Positions 1 to 9,161 of a DNA stretch of 64,000 nucleotides are shown in pieces (position 1 is the stretch's first letter; each line of letters begins with the position of its first letter). Origin of the DNA: Nitrospira sp. (GTDB taxonomy: Bacteria; Nitrospirota; Nitrospiria; Nitrospirales; Nitrospiraceae); NCBI GenBank assembly GCA_005116745.1, contig SWDS01000007.1, positions 160,317-224,316 on the forward strand, written 5' to 3'. Under the pieces are notes generated by a model. The model ran no database searches, was not told where the DNA came from, and saw only the letters and a program-made list of their open reading frames with translations. The position numbers were made by a program, and so were the translations under genes.

Positions 1-495
1 ATCCGTCAGGTGATGAGGGCTCGACATCGCTTGCAGGGTGAGCAGCCGGATGATTTTACCATTCGTACGCAGGTCGAAATCGGAAAGGTGCAGGAAGGGA
101 CGAGCGAAACCTTGACGGTCATGTTGATGATCATCGCGTCCGTCTCGTTACTTGTCGGCGGCATTGGGATCATGAACATTCTGCTTGTCTCCGTCACTGA
201 GCGGACGAGAGAAATTGGAATTCGGATGGCGGTTGGAGCCAAACGCTTCCACATTCTCATACAGTTTTTGATCGAGGCGCTGACGCTCAGTGTGGTCGGT
301 GGCTGTATTGGCATCCTGTTCGGAGTGCTTGCGGCTCGCTTGACGACGGTGATTGCCGGTTGGCCAACCATTATTTCAAGTGATACCATCGCCGTTGCGT
401 TTGTATTTTCCGTTGTGGTGGGCCTATTCTTTGGTTTATATCCCGCCAATAAGGCTGCTCGGCTTAATCCCATCGACGCATTGCGCTACGAATAG
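1..495 (+). CDS. MacB-type ABC transporter permease, C-terminal part (5' end outside window)
   Basis: The frame is already open at base 1, so this is the last 164 residues of a longer permease. It shows three hydrophobic segments, near residues 43-65, 92-112 and 125-147. The cytoplasmic loop TREIGIRMAVGA after the first segment and the end ALRYE are typical of the FtsX domain of MacB/LolC permeases. Such proteins work with a LolD-like ATPase in envelope export or macrolide/lipoprotein transport. The matching ATPase is probably upstream, outside the window. The ATPase at 4458 is too distant to assign to it. The family call is firm; the substrate cannot be told. Confidence 0.85.
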   Translation: MRQVMRARHRLQGEQPDDFTIRTQVEIGKVQEGTSETLTVMLMIIASVSLLVGGIGIMNILLVSVTERTREIGIRMAVGAKRFHILIQFLIEALTLSVVGGCIGILFGVLAARLTTVIAGWPTIISSDTIAVAFVFSVVVGLFFGLYPANKAARLNPIDALRYE

Positions 496-520
496 GCGAA
501 TCACTCACCGGTGTCCCTTC

Positions 521-1720
521 CTACGCATTCATGTCTACTATTGTTTCAATGGCCCGGACCTGGGGATCGCCGTCCTGGTGCGCAAGATCGATGACAAATG
601 GCGCTGGGTATTCCGTGCCCCCTGGCTGGTGGGTGATGGTGATGATCGGTTGGTGCAGTTTTTCTTGATGGAGTTGCGTGACTACTGCCACCTCTTGCGT
701 ATTCAGCCGCACCTGACTATGGATGGGGTAGATACCGATTCGTGCGATGAATAATGACACAATTCGTTGATCAAGCGTGCCTTGTCGAGCCTCCTGATAC
801 AGGCGTTGAAATGTGTGGTGAGAAGTCAGTGGGGCAGTCCCGCCGAATCCAGTGGTTAATTCATCGTATCGATCCACGACCATCAGAATGCGTGTGGGGT
901 CGGAAGTAAATTGTCCTCGTGACTCTTTCGGATAGCCGCTGTCATCAAGATAGGCATGATGATTCGCGATAAGATGAAGCGTGGCGGCTTCAATTCCCCT
1001 TTTCCCCTCCAACATCAGAACGGCACGGCGGGGATGGGTCTCAAATTCCTGTCGGTTGGCCTTGGAAAGGTCTGACGAGACATGCGTATGGCGGACAATG
1101 GCAGGTCGGATCTGTAAGAGCCCAATGTCATGTAAGAGAGCGGCGGTTGCAAGCTCGTGCAGCTCCAGGGGGTTGAATTGGAAGGCTTGTCCGACCACCA
1201 GTGACAGCGTACAGACTGCCAGTGCATGCTGGCTGAGCGTGGAGTCGTCGGTCCGGTTTTGACTCAAGGCCATGAAAATAGCAGAGTCGGTGAGCGTTCT
1301 CATGGCGATCGTGATTTCTTGGACCGCTTCGGCTGCCTGCTCAGGGTTGACCGTTCCTGTCTTCGCAATGGTTGTAAAAACGGATTGGACCGCTTGATCC
1401 ATCTGTTGCTTGGCCAGCTTTGCCTGGGCATATTCTTCGTTCAGCTGGGCTAACGGCTTGGGGTGTGTCAGGCTCGAAGTCGGTGCTGTCGTGGGTGCAG
1501 CCTGCGTGATATCCGTTGCGTGATGGGGCTGAGAAGTGATTCCACGGTCGAGGTCGATGTCGACCATCTTCACTCCTGCACGCACTAATTTGTCGATCTG
1601 GGAAGACTGTTCAATCAGGAATGAATGGCGGAGTAAGGGGGAGCGGAACCACGACAGGTCCAGACGGGCGACGTACATTCCGATCTCAAGTTCACTGACG
1701 GGAACACGTGTTGTTGCCAT
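521..1720 (-). CDS. HD-GYP domain cyclic-di-GMP phosphodiesterase-like protein with DUF3391-type N-terminus
   Basis: This 399-residue protein starts with a DUF3391-like module (about residues 4-60), followed by a Pro/Thr-rich linker and an HD-GYP domain (about 140-360). LLHDIG lies at 195-200, HP at 229-230, HH at 254-255 and SGYP at 261-264. The usual HHExxDGxGYP element reads HHAYLDDSGYP, so the glutamate is alanine and the first glycine is aspartate. The metal ligands H-D and H-H are kept, so it may still hydrolyse c-di-GMP, but altered activity is possible. It is the last gene of a reverse-strand run. The ATG at 1720 gives a complete N-terminal module. Confidence 0.85.
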   Translation of the reverse strand: MATTRVPVSELEIGMYVARLDLSWFRSPLLRHSFLIEQSSQIDKLVRAGVKMVDIDLDRGITSQPHHATDITQAAPTTAPTSSLTHPKPLAQLNEEYAQAKLAKQQMDQAVQSVFTTIAKTGTVNPEQAAEAVQEITIAMRTLTDSAIFMALSQNRTDDSTLSQHALAVCTLSLVVGQAFQFNPLELHELATAALLHDIGLLQIRPAIVRHTHVSSDLSKANRQEFETHPRRAVLMLEGKRGIEAATLHLIANHHAYLDDSGYPKESRGQFTSDPTRILMVVDRYDELTTGFGGTAPLTSHHTFQRLYQEARQGTLDQRIVSLFIARIGIYPIHSQVRLNTQEVAVVTQLHQEKLHQPIITITHQPGGTEYPAPFVIDLAHQDGDPQVRAIETIVDMNA

Positions 1721-1822
1721 CAGAAGGTCCGTCCAGTAGGAAGCAGGGCTGTAGATATAGTTCTCTCAGATATCGGCGTGAATCAGAAAGAACTGTAGCC
1801 GAGCGAGTGCTGGAGTGAGTGG

Positions 1823-2380
1823 TTAGCCTGAGTGAGAAGGAGGGGCAATGAACGAGAGCGAGACTTCGATGCGAGGGTCGGCTTTGTCAACATGCTTATA
1901 CAGATGAGTTTCGATAATGCGGTTATCGTTTAAGCCAAGCCCTTCACAGACCGCATCTTGGGCGATCTTCAGACCGCCATCCAGGTCGCGCCGTAAGGCG
2001 GATGCGAAAAAGAATCGGATCGAGAGCGCGAGCGGCTCCGATCGAAGTCGATTGTGCAAAGAGGATTTAACGGGGGACTGGGCCAATGCCAGCCATACGC
2101 ACTGGCCGACGTAGGTCTTGTACGTCCGTCCGGCGGAGGATAGCAACCGACGTCCATTTACCGTTGCATATTGATGGTTGATGCTGGGGGGGACGGGCAA
2201 TGTGACTTTGATCGTGTCCGATGTCACGACTGGGAGATGCAATGGTGTCCGTAGTGCAGTCTCTGGGTTCGATGGACCAGATTTGGGTGACTGAGTCGTA
2301 CCGCTGATCGGCAGTAACTTTTTGGGGATGGATGGGAACCGTGATGAACGGAGGTTGTATCGAGATCGGTCGGATGGCAT
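1823..2380 (-). CDS. RusA-family Holliday junction resolvase-like endonuclease
   Basis: The C-terminal 125 residues match the RusA fold: PVPPSINHQY at about 63-71, then RRDLDGGLKIAQDAV at about 130-144 and GLNDNRI at about 149-155. This supplies the conserved aspartates (132, 134, 142, 152) that bind catalytic Mg2+. RusA resolves Holliday junctions as a dimer. The family is usually near 120 residues; here about 55 low-complexity basic residues precede it, so the true start may be internal. It lies 9 bases after mraZ on the same strand and is probably co-transcribed with it. RusA genes are often phage-derived, but nothing else phage-like is nearby. Confidence 0.8.
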   Translation of the reverse strand: MPSDRSRYNLRSSRFPSIPKKLLPISGTTQSPKSGPSNPETALRTPLHLPVVTSDTIKVTLPVPPSINHQYATVNGRRLLSSAGRTYKTYVGQCVWLALAQSPVKSSLHNRLRSEPLALSIRFFFASALRRDLDGGLKIAQDAVCEGLGLNDNRIIETHLYKHVDKADPRIEVSLSFIAPPSHSG

Positions 2381-2389
2381 GGAGCCGAG

Positions 2390-2830
2390 CTAGAGGAGAT
2401 TTACGATCTTTGCCATATTCTGTTCAAAGCGATCTTCAGTACGCGCAAGATACCGACGCCATTCGCTTGGGTTCCAAATTTCCATGCGGTGATACAGGCC
2501 GACGAGTATGATTTCTTGATCCTCATCGACAGGAACCAGTTTTCTCAAGCGACCAGGAATTAGAATCCGCCCGGTCTTATCGATATCCGATGAGCCTGCC
2601 TCGGAGACGACAAAGTGCATAAACAGACGACTCTGGTCTTCATCCAGAGACGTCCGGGTCCGTTCAAGGACCTTTTCCCACTCTTTCGTGGAATAGATCA
2701 GCAAGGACTGTTCCGGACCCTTCAGGAACATGACGGTCTGACCGTCAGCTTCGATCTGTTCGCGGATCGGTGAGGGGACGATGAATCGTCCTTTTTCATC
2801 AACCTTGCAAAGGTATTCACCTGCAAACAT
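2390..2830 (-). CDS. mraZ: Transcriptional regulator MraZ
   Basis: MraZ is a DNA-binding repressor of the division and cell-wall (dcw) cluster. This 146-residue protein has the two expected SpoVT/AbrB-like repeats, marked by DEKGRFIVPSPIR near residue 11 and DKTGRILIPGRLR near residue 84. Length and end are normal for the family. AGGACATCACA before the ATG at 2830 supplies a ribosome site. It usually heads the dcw operon, followed by rsmH and ftsL. Here the next genes are rusA-like and an HD-GYP gene, so it is detached from the genes it normally controls. Confidence 0.93.
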   Translation of the reverse strand: MFAGEYLCKVDEKGRFIVPSPIREQIEADGQTVMFLKGPEQSLLIYSTKEWEKVLERTRTSLDEDQSRLFMHFVVSEAGSSDIDKTGRILIPGRLRKLVPVDEDQEIILVGLYHRMEIWNPSEWRRYLARTEDRFEQNMAKIVNLL

Positions 2831-2845
2831 TGTGATGTCCTGTAG

Positions 2846-3043
2846 TTAGGAATTCACGGCAGTTCTGGTTCGGTCGCGAATCCATCGCTCTAGATCCGAA
2901 CGGACGAATCGCCATTCCTTTCCCAGCTTGAAGGCGGGAATCTGTCGACTCTGAAGATAGCGATAGAGGGTACGTTGAGTAATCTTGAGATATTGGGATG
3001 TTTCCATCGCGGTCATCAGTTCGCTCTTCGGGGCCCTGCTCAT
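2846..3043 (-). CDS. Small helix-turn-helix (excisionase/MerR-type) DNA-binding protein
   Basis: This 65-residue protein is almost entirely one winged helix-turn-helix of the excisionase/HTH_17 type: the stretch TSQYLKITQRTLYRYLQ, then IPAFKLGKEWRFVRSDLERWI. It probably binds DNA as a small regulator. The start at 3043 is chosen because AGGTGGAGTG precedes it at good spacing; a longer frame to 3091 lacks a ribosome site. Its stop is 15 bases before mraZ on the same strand, so the two are probably one transcript. Target genes are unknown. Confidence 0.8.
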   Translation of the reverse strand: MSRAPKSELMTAMETSQYLKITQRTLYRYLQSRQIPAFKLGKEWRFVRSDLERWIRDRTRTAVNS

Positions 3044-3149
3044 CACTCCACCTATGGCCAGATCGAAAAATCCGCATTCTGCCTCCAGCACTCACGTTAT
3101 TCTAGAGGCGACCCTGAGAATGTCAAGCGAAAATATATGACAGTGCATG

Positions 3150-3491
3150 TCAAAGGCCATCACCGCCTCCTGGCATTCCCTCACCGTCATTGGATTGATC
3201 CATCATCGCTTCAATATCGTCGACGTCCTCGCCCATTTCCTGTCCCATTTTCTTCATCAAACGGGCGACGCTCCGAGGATCATTCTCATCAATCCCTCCG
3301 AGGTTCGCTGGATCTGACAGTGATTCGAGTCGAGCTTCCTCGGACTTGGGAGCGGCAAATCGAGATAGGAGACGCTCCATCCGCGAGCCGCCGCAATGCC
3401 GACAGGTGGCCACGCTAGGATTGCGCGGATTCAATACCAAGACCGAGGATTTCCGGTGACAAGCCTGGCAAGTGTACTCATAAATCGGCAT
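3150..3491 (-). CDS. FmdB-family zinc ribbon protein
   Basis: The N-terminus MPIYEYTCQACH followed by CRHCGG at about residues 31-36 is the two-CxxC zinc ribbon of FmdB regulatory proteins. The remaining 75 residues are acidic and Gly/Met-rich at the end (MPGGGDGL) and look disordered. The family is widespread and its function is mostly unknown. FmdB itself was named for a regulator of formamidase/amidase genes, which are absent here. Its start lies 3 bases after the comF stop on the same strand, so the two are likely co-transcribed. Confidence 0.88.
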   Translation of the reverse strand: MPIYEYTCQACHRKSSVLVLNPRNPSVATCRHCGGSRMERLLSRFAAPKSEEARLESLSDPANLGGIDENDPRSVARLMKKMGQEMGEDVDDIEAMMDQSNDGEGMPGGGDGL

Positions 3492-3494
3492 CGA

Positions 3495-4310
3495 TCAACC
3501 TCCCAGGAGCTTCAGCGATGGTGGGCGCTGAGCCATGATGCGGTCGGGAATCATAGTGGGATCCATTGTGCGCCCTAACGTTATCACAAACACGTCGCCA
3601 GACCCGGCCTTCCGGAGGGTCTTGGCGCACTCATTCACCGTCGTACCAGTCGTGAAGACGTCGTCGATCAGAAGAATGCGTTTCTTCACAATGGCATCGG
3701 GGTGTCGGAGGGCAAATGCTCGACGAAGGTTTTTCAGACGGCTTTTGCGGGATAGTGTGGTCTGGGCTGGAGTAGGAATGGCTCGGATCAAATTCGTGTA
3801 CGCGATGGGAATATTGAGGGTCCGTCCGATGTCACCGGCAAGCAGGAGGGACTGATTAAATTCTCGTTGACGGAGTCTCTCAATGTGCAGGGGTACTGGC
3901 ATGATCACATCAATGGAATCGAGGGGAGGGAGTCGGGCGATCATGAGGGCAGCCAGTGGAGCCGCCAGGGAAACTTTGCCCCGATACTTAAAGAGGCGGA
4001 TTGCATGCTGGAGTGGAGGTGTATACGGGTACAGAGTCCAGGCCTTGGTATACGAAGGTGGATGTTCGGCACAGGGTTGGCAAACATGGTGTGGGCTGTA
4101 GGTCGTGGCAATGGAAGAATGGAAGGGGTGATCACAACGGGCGCATCGAGAGTCAGGCATGAGGGAAATCTTACTCCAGCAGTCCGAGCAAAAATGGGGG
4201 ATCGGATCATCTGCTAGAAGCGAGTTACAGCTCGAACAATGAACGGGAAGAAAGAATCTGAGCGCGCGGCGCAGGAGACCTGCGGCCGACTCTGTGACAG
4301 GATTGGCCAT
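3495..4310 (-). CDS. comF: ComF family phosphoribosyltransferase-like protein
   Basis: ComF proteins support uptake of transforming DNA in competent bacteria and also occur widely in non-competent species. This 271-residue protein has a double zinc-ribbon N-terminus (CSSCNSLL...CSDC near residues 25-43, CARCDHPF and HHVCQPC near 57-80). A type I phosphoribosyltransferase domain follows, with the PRPP-binding loop LLIDDVFTTGTT at about 214-225. No other competence gene (comEA, comEC, dprA) is visible in the window. It is the first gene of a pair with the FmdB zinc ribbon and is divergent from the ABC ATPase at 4458. Confidence 0.88.
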   Translation of the reverse strand: MANPVTESAAGLLRRALRFFLPVHCSSCNSLLADDPIPHFCSDCWSKISLMPDSRCARCDHPFHSSIATTYSPHHVCQPCAEHPPSYTKAWTLYPYTPPLQHAIRLFKYRGKVSLAAPLAALMIARLPPLDSIDVIMPVPLHIERLRQREFNQSLLLAGDIGRTLNIPIAYTNLIRAIPTPAQTTLSRKSRLKNLRRAFALRHPDAIVKKRILLIDDVFTTGTTVNECAKTLRKAGSGDVFVITLGRTMDPTMIPDRIMAQRPPSLKLLGG

Positions 4311-4457
4311 GGACAGCCTTTCGTTTGTGTGTATTCCACTTCTCTTTATGGCGGCGAGCCTGCCGGTGTCAAGGTTGTCGGCCTTCGATTTATTGTGCTA
4401 TACGAATGAGAATGACCGTACACCGGTCGACCCGTCATTGGAGAGAATGGACCACCG

Positions 4458-5156
4458 ATGGTGACATTGAAACAACTCTCCAAAACCCATTCGCGTGGAG
4501 AAGCCATGGTCACGGCGTTACGCGATGTCAATTTAGAGATTCGACCTGGAGAATTCTGTGCGTTCGTGGGCCCCAGTGGCTGTGGGAAAAGTACTCTGCT
4601 GAACCTCGTCGCGGGTTTGGACCTGCCGACTTCAGGAGAGATCCTGCTCGATGGGCGATCCACCCACAATCTGACCAGTTACGAATGGACGAAGATCAGG
4701 CGTGAAACGATCGGGATTGTTTTTCAAGCCTTCCACTTGGTGCATGGGTTGACGGCTGAAGAGAATATTGCACTGCCTTTGATGTTGCGCGGGGAGAATG
4801 GGCGGGAGATAACAAAACGGGTCGGAGGTATGTTGGAGTGCGTGGGCATGAGTCACCGGCGCCGACATCGACCAGCTGAATTATCCGGTGGAGAGCAACA
4901 GCGAATAGCGATCGCGCGGGCGTTGGCACATGGGCCCCGTCTCCTCTTGGCCGATGAGCCGACGGGCAATATCGATTCTCAGCAAGGAGCAGGCATTATG
5001 GCGCTTATTCGTGAGCTCGCAATGGCTGAAGGGCAGACGGTCCTGCTGGTGACGCACAGCCTACAGGCTGCGCAAGCAGCCGACTATGTATGGACCATGC
5101 GAGATGGACAGCTGATCGCACGCACTGAACGTATGACTGAACTGGCAACTTCGTGA
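4458..5156 (+). CDS. ABC transporter ATP-binding protein, LolD/MacB type
   Basis: This 232-residue nucleotide-binding subunit is complete: Walker [10 protein letters not shown] at about 37-45, Q-loop FQAFHLV, signature [15 protein letters not shown] at about 143-157, Walker [13 protein letters not shown], and H-loop VTHS. The pattern places it in the LolD/FtsE-like group that drives FtsX-type permeases. The permease at 6508-9123 is the best local partner, although pyrD and a LuxR-type gene lie between. The pyrD start codon GTG overlaps its TGA stop, so translation is coupled. Confidence 0.9.
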   Translation: MVTLKQLSKTHSRGEAMVTALRDVNLEIRPGEFCAFVGPSGCGKSTLLNLVAGLDLPTSGEILLDGRSTHNLTSYEWTKIRRETIGIVFQAFHLVHGLTAEENIALPLMLRGENGREITKRVGGMLECVGMSHRRRHRPAELSGGEQQRIAIARALAHGPRLLLADEPTGNIDSQQGAGIMALIRELAMAEGQTVLLVTHSLQAAQAADYVWTMRDGQLIARTERMTELATS

Positions 5157-6082
5157 TCGATCTTTCTACAACGATCGCGGGCATCACCTTTCCCAGCTGT
5201 TTCATGAATGCATCGGGAGCGCTCTGCGTCACACGGGACGAACTCGAGGCTCTGGGGAAATCCGGCGCGGGGGCGATCGTCACGAAGTCGATGACTATTG
5301 AGTCGCGCCAAGGCAACCCTACGCCACGGTATTATGGATTTCCCGGAGGATCGATCAACTCGATGGGCCTTCCCAACCTCGGCTATCGAGCCTATGCTGA
5401 GTTGATCCCTCACCTCAAGCGGTTTGGAAAGCCCGTGATCGCCAGCGTGGCCGGACTCGGGGAGGAAGATTTTCCGACCATCGCGGAAGCGATCAATGCA
5501 GCCAAGCCGGACCTTATTGAGGTCAATCTCTCTTGCCCCAATATTCCAGGGAAGCCCCAAATTGGGTACGATCCGGAAACGTCTGAGCGCGTCCTCAAAA
5601 AGGTTCGGCCTCTCATCACAGTTCCGATGGGCGTGAAGTTGCCACCGTACTTCGATCCGGCCCACCATGAGGCCATGGGGAAGGTCCTTGGGCGTTGCGG
5701 AGTCGACTTTCTCAATATGATCAATTCGGTGGGCAACGGCTTGGTTGTGGATTCGGAACGCGAAGCCGTCGTTATTAAACCAAAAGGCGGATTTGGCGGG
5801 TTGGGTGGGCGACTGATCAAGCCCGTAGCCTTGGCGAATGTTCGCGCTTTCTATAAGTTGTTTGATGGGAAGATGCCGATCATCGGAACCGGAGGAATCG
5901 TTGAGGGGATGGACGTGTTCGAACATTTCCTGTGCGGTGCGTCGGCAGTCCAAATCGGGACGGTGTTGGTGGAGGAAGGGTTGGATGTGTTCGGACGACT
6001 GGAAGCGGAATTGACCGAGGTTTTGACGAGAAAAGGATACCAGTCGATTGTGGAATGTCAGGGACGGCTTAAGGAATTATGA
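5153..6082 (+). CDS. pyrD: Dihydroorotate dehydrogenase, class 1
   Basis: This enzyme oxidises dihydroorotate to orotate in pyrimidine synthesis using FMN. The 309-residue TIM barrel has NLSCPN at residues 125-130; Cys128 is the catalytic base that marks class 1 enzymes (class 2 uses Ser). GKPQIGYD follows it, as in the fumarate-linked 1A subclass. FMN-phosphate motifs IGTGGI and GASAVQIGT lie at about 243-265. No pyrK (the class 1B partner) is nearby, which fits 1A but does not prove it. The GTG start at 5153 overlaps the stop of the upstream ABC ATPase, an unusual pairing of functions. Confidence 0.92.
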   Translation: MIDLSTTIAGITFPSCFMNASGALCVTRDELEALGKSGAGAIVTKSMTIESRQGNPTPRYYGFPGGSINSMGLPNLGYRAYAELIPHLKRFGKPVIASVAGLGEEDFPTIAEAINAAKPDLIEVNLSCPNIPGKPQIGYDPETSERVLKKVRPLITVPMGVKLPPYFDPAHHEAMGKVLGRCGVDFLNMINSVGNGLVVDSEREAVVIKPKGGFGGLGGRLIKPVALANVRAFYKLFDGKMPIIGTGGIVEGMDVFEHFLCGASAVQIGTVLVEEGLDVFGRLEAELTEVLTRKGYQSIVECQGRLKEL

Positions 6083-6084
6083 GC

Positions 6085-6363
6085 CTATTTCATGCCGAAG
6101 TTGCGAGGGAGCAAGTTTTGTTGCAGCGCCTGACGCAGGAGCTGGGCGACGTTCCGAACATTGAGTCGGCGCATCAAGTTGAAACGATGGACTTCGACCG
6201 TCCGGACGCTGATGTCCAGTGTCCCGCCGATCTCACGATTGGTATGGCCCAGCGCGACCAATCGAAGAATCTCGCGTTGACGGGGCGTAATATGCAGAGA
6301 AGGTTTGGAACGGTGTCCCACCCGATGGGGCGGGCGTGCGGTGGTGTGTTTGCTTCTAGCCAT
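6085..6363 (-). CDS. Stand-alone LuxR/GerE-type HTH regulator
   Basis: This 92-residue protein consists of a GerE helix-turn-helix and little else: LTPRQREILRLVALGHTN-type pattern here reading ITPRQREILRLVALGHTNRE, then VRTVEVHRFNLMRRL. There is no receiver, PAS or autoinducer domain, so it may act like the small GerE-class regulators or depend on a partner. AGAGGAGGACAG before the ATG at 6363 is a strong ribosome site. It converges on pyrD (2 bases between stops) and is divergent from the permease at 6508, which makes that permease a candidate target. Confidence 0.85.
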   Translation of the reverse strand: MARSKHTTARPPHRVGHRSKPSLHITPRQREILRLVALGHTNREIGGTLDISVRTVEVHRFNLMRRLNVRNVAQLLRQALQQNLLPRNFGMK

Positions 6364-6507
6364 CTGTCCTCCTCTGGAAAAAGTCTGAGGTCAGTCTAGC
6401 AAACGACCGGATACGTGTAAACGAAATGACTGATTTGTGCCGAGCGCGCGGATGTCTAGATCGGAACTGATGAGACGTTTCCCAGCAGAAAGCTTATCTC
6501 ACGTTCA

Positions 6508-9123
6508 ATGCCTGCCTTTGTAAGGGTCTTACTCCTTCTTCTTACCGCGCATGTCCGGCAATGGCCGTTACGCACGCTGCTGACGATCGTCGGAGTGGCG
6601 CTCGGCGTGTCGGCTTCCGTCGCCGTGCGGACTGCCAACGTTGACGTGTTGAGGTCCTTTGAAGAGGCGGTCCTGACGGTGGCTGGTCCCACGACTTTGG
6701 AAGTGTCAGGAGGGGAGACCGGGCTTGATGAACAGGTCATTAGACAGGTCAGAACCATCGCCGGCGTAAGATCTGCATCGCCGGTGATTCTACAGACGGC
6801 CGTTCGCATAAGAGGAGAGCACGTCGACCACGCGGTGCAAGTGGTGGGGCTGGATCTTCTGGTCGAATTCAATACACGCGGGTTCCGCATGAACCAGCCG
6901 TCAACGGAACGTCAGTTGATGGGGATGATCGAGCCACAGGCGGTGTTCTTGGGAGCCAATTTGGCCACAGAGTGGAACCTGTCGGTCGATGAGGAGGTTG
7001 ATCTTCTCCTTGGATCCAGGCGTCTCACCTGCCGGGTTGCAGGGATTCTTCAAAATGGGCAGGACCGACCTTCCTCATGGGAACGCATGGCTGTGATGGA
7101 TATCGCTGCGGCACAAATTACGTTCGGGATGGTTGGGAAGTTAGATCGAATCGATATCGTGACCGACCAACAAAAGACCGTCGATGAGGTCGCACAGGAT
7201 CTACGGGCTGTTCTACCTCCCTATTTGACGGTGGAACGGCCGGCCAACAGGACGAGGCAGGTTGAGCAAATGGTGCGCGCCTTCCGTCTCAATCTGACGG
7301 TGTTGAGCTGGGTTGGCCTGTTAGTTGGGATGTTTCTGATCTACAACACGATGGCATTCGCCGTCGCCCAGAGGAGACGAGAAATCGGAATCTATCGAGC
7401 CATTGGGATGACTCAGTCTCGGGTGGCAGTATTGTTTTTGATGGAAGCCGGGTTCTTTGGATTGTTGGGAGGAATCGCCGGAAGTACAACCGGAATGGTG
7501 CTCGCGCAAGAGCTGGTGGCTTTGCTCAGTCAAACGATTTCGGATCTCTATGCTCCAGTCGGGGTCGGCGAAGGAGGGCTATTCCAGAGCGGCCAATTCT
7601 GGAGCATGATGCTCGAAGGCATTATGATTGGGTGCGTCATGTCCATGATTGGTGCCGTTGGTCCAAGCCTTGATGCCAGCCGCACCACGACGGTACGAGC
7701 GTTGGCTCCTGGTGATTATGAAGCGAGCCAGCAGCTACGAGTGGGGATGCTCGCCATCATGGGACTGAGTGTGCTCGCCGTTGCGGGGCTCTTGAGTCTG
7801 CCAGGCCCCATCAATGGGGTTCCTATTATGGGGTACGCGGCAACGCTCTGTCTGCTGGCCGGTCTTGCTTGTCTGGCCCCGATCTGTGTCACTGGATGGC
7901 GGCGTCCGCGACAGTATGTGGGACGTACAGGGGGAGCAGGGGGAGTCATGAGGGGGATTGCCGTGGAGCATGCCTCGCGCAGTCCAGGCCGAAACGGAGT
8001 GACCGTCTCTGCCTTAATGGTGGGATTAGCCATCATGATCGGCGTGCTGGTCATGGTGCGAAGTTTTCGACATACGGTCGAACTCTGGGTCACCGATACG
8101 GTCTTGGCCGATCTGGTCGTGGCACCCTCACTGTGGCTGCGGGGCACGGAGATCGGAGGCGCCGGTCGGAGTCTCCCACCGACCTGGTTGACCGTCTTGT
8201 CTTCCATCCCTGAAGTAGCCGCAGTCGATAGTTATCGCGATGTTCGAGTGGAGGTGAACGGCCAACGGGTGGCTATCGTCTCACGAGATCTGCGATTACA
8301 TGCCCAATGGAGCCGGTATCTTGTCCGCCAGGGTGATTCTTCAGAACAGCTCGTACGGGCAGCCGATACCCGTGGTCTCCTCGTCTCTGAGGTATTGGCT
8401 AATCGGCTTGGGGTGGAAGAGGGATCAACGCTTGAAATTCTGACGCCGAGCGGCCCCGCGCGATTCCCGATCGTGGCCGTGTTTTATGACTATTCGACGG
8501 ATGGGGGGAAGCTGCTCATGGATCGGGCACTGTACCAGTCGCTCTGGCATGATGATTTGGTCACGGTATTTCCCGTGTACATGAGCGCTGGGTCAAGTAT
8601 TGATCGCGTGAGAGAACGGATCCTAGAAAAACTGAGCGGCGCAGCCGGCGGAGGGCTTCCGCCGCTTGTGATCAGCAACATCGAGTTACGGAAAGAAATT
8701 CTCGACATTTTTGATCGCACATTTCTGCTGACCTATGTTTTGGAGGCCATCGCGATCGTGATTGCCATGCTGGGGATTGTCAATACACTGGTCACGTCTG
8801 TCCTTGAACGTCGCCGGGAATTTGCGACGCTACGGGCCATCGGCGGCAGCCCGGAACAAATTCAACAGCTCGTGTTATGGGAGGCGGCCTACCTCGGCGT
8901 AGTGGGGATTGCCTTGGGCCTTGTTGGTGGCGGGCTACTCTCGCTGTTACTGATTAAGGTCATCAATAAGCAATCATTCGGTTGGACGATTCAGATGATT
9001 GTTCCGATCGGCGCACTGGCCCAGGCCGTGGCTCTCGCGGCGGTTGCTACCTTGGTGGCGGGCTACTTCCCGGCCCGGTGGGCGGCACGACAACCGGTGG
9101 TGGAAGGCTTGCGGGAGGAATAG
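6508..9123 (+). CDS. Large FtsX-type ABC transporter permease
   Basis: This 871-residue protein has the two-FtsX-domain layout of YbbP/LolC-like permeases: a TM near residues 14-36, a periplasmic MacB-PCD region, an FtsX domain about 265-410, a middle TM pair about 420-460, a second periplasmic region, and a final FtsX domain about 735-865. RRREIGIYRAIGM (about 288-300) and RRREFATLRAIGG (about 770-782) are the paired cytoplasmic loop motifs. Such permeases extrude lipids, lipoproteins or hydrophobic compounds. The ATPase at 4458 is the likely partner. It stands alone on the forward strand with its own start region. Confidence 0.88.
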   Translation: MPAFVRVLLLLLTAHVRQWPLRTLLTIVGVALGVSASVAVRTANVDVLRSFEEAVLTVAGPTTLEVSGGETGLDEQVIRQVRTIAGVRSASPVILQTAVRIRGEHVDHAVQVVGLDLLVEFNTRGFRMNQPSTERQLMGMIEPQAVFLGANLATEWNLSVDEEVDLLLGSRRLTCRVAGILQNGQDRPSSWERMAVMDIAAAQITFGMVGKLDRIDIVTDQQKTVDEVAQDLRAVLPPYLTVERPANRTRQVEQMVRAFRLNLTVLSWVGLLVGMFLIYNTMAFAVAQRRREIGIYRAIGMTQSRVAVLFLMEAGFFGLLGGIAGSTTGMVLAQELVALLSQTISDLYAPVGVGEGGLFQSGQFWSMMLEGIMIGCVMSMIGAVGPSLDASRTTTVRALAPGDYEASQQLRVGMLAIMGLSVLAVAGLLSLPGPINGVPIMGYAATLCLLAGLACLAPICVTGWRRPRQYVGRTGGAGGVMRGIAVEHASRSPGRNGVTVSALMVGLAIMIGVLVMVRSFRHTVELWVTDTVLADLVVAPSLWLRGTEIGGAGRSLPPTWLTVLSSIPEVAAVDSYRDVRVEVNGQRVAIVSRDLRLHAQWSRYLVRQGDSSEQLVRAADTRGLLVSEVLANRLGVEEGSTLEILTPSGPARFPIVAVFYDYSTDGGKLLMDRALYQSLWHDDLVTVFPVYMSAGSSIDRVRERILEKLSGAAGGGLPPLVISNIELRKEILDIFDRTFLLTYVLEAIAIVIAMLGIVNTLVTSVLERRREFATLRAIGGSPEQIQQLVLWEAAYLGVVGIALGLVGGGLLSLLLIKVINKQSFGWTIQMIVPIGALAQAVALAAVATLVAGYFPARWAARQPVVEGLREE

Positions 9124-9161
9124 GGGCTACGACCATGTTGAACGTGATCAGCAGGGACTGC

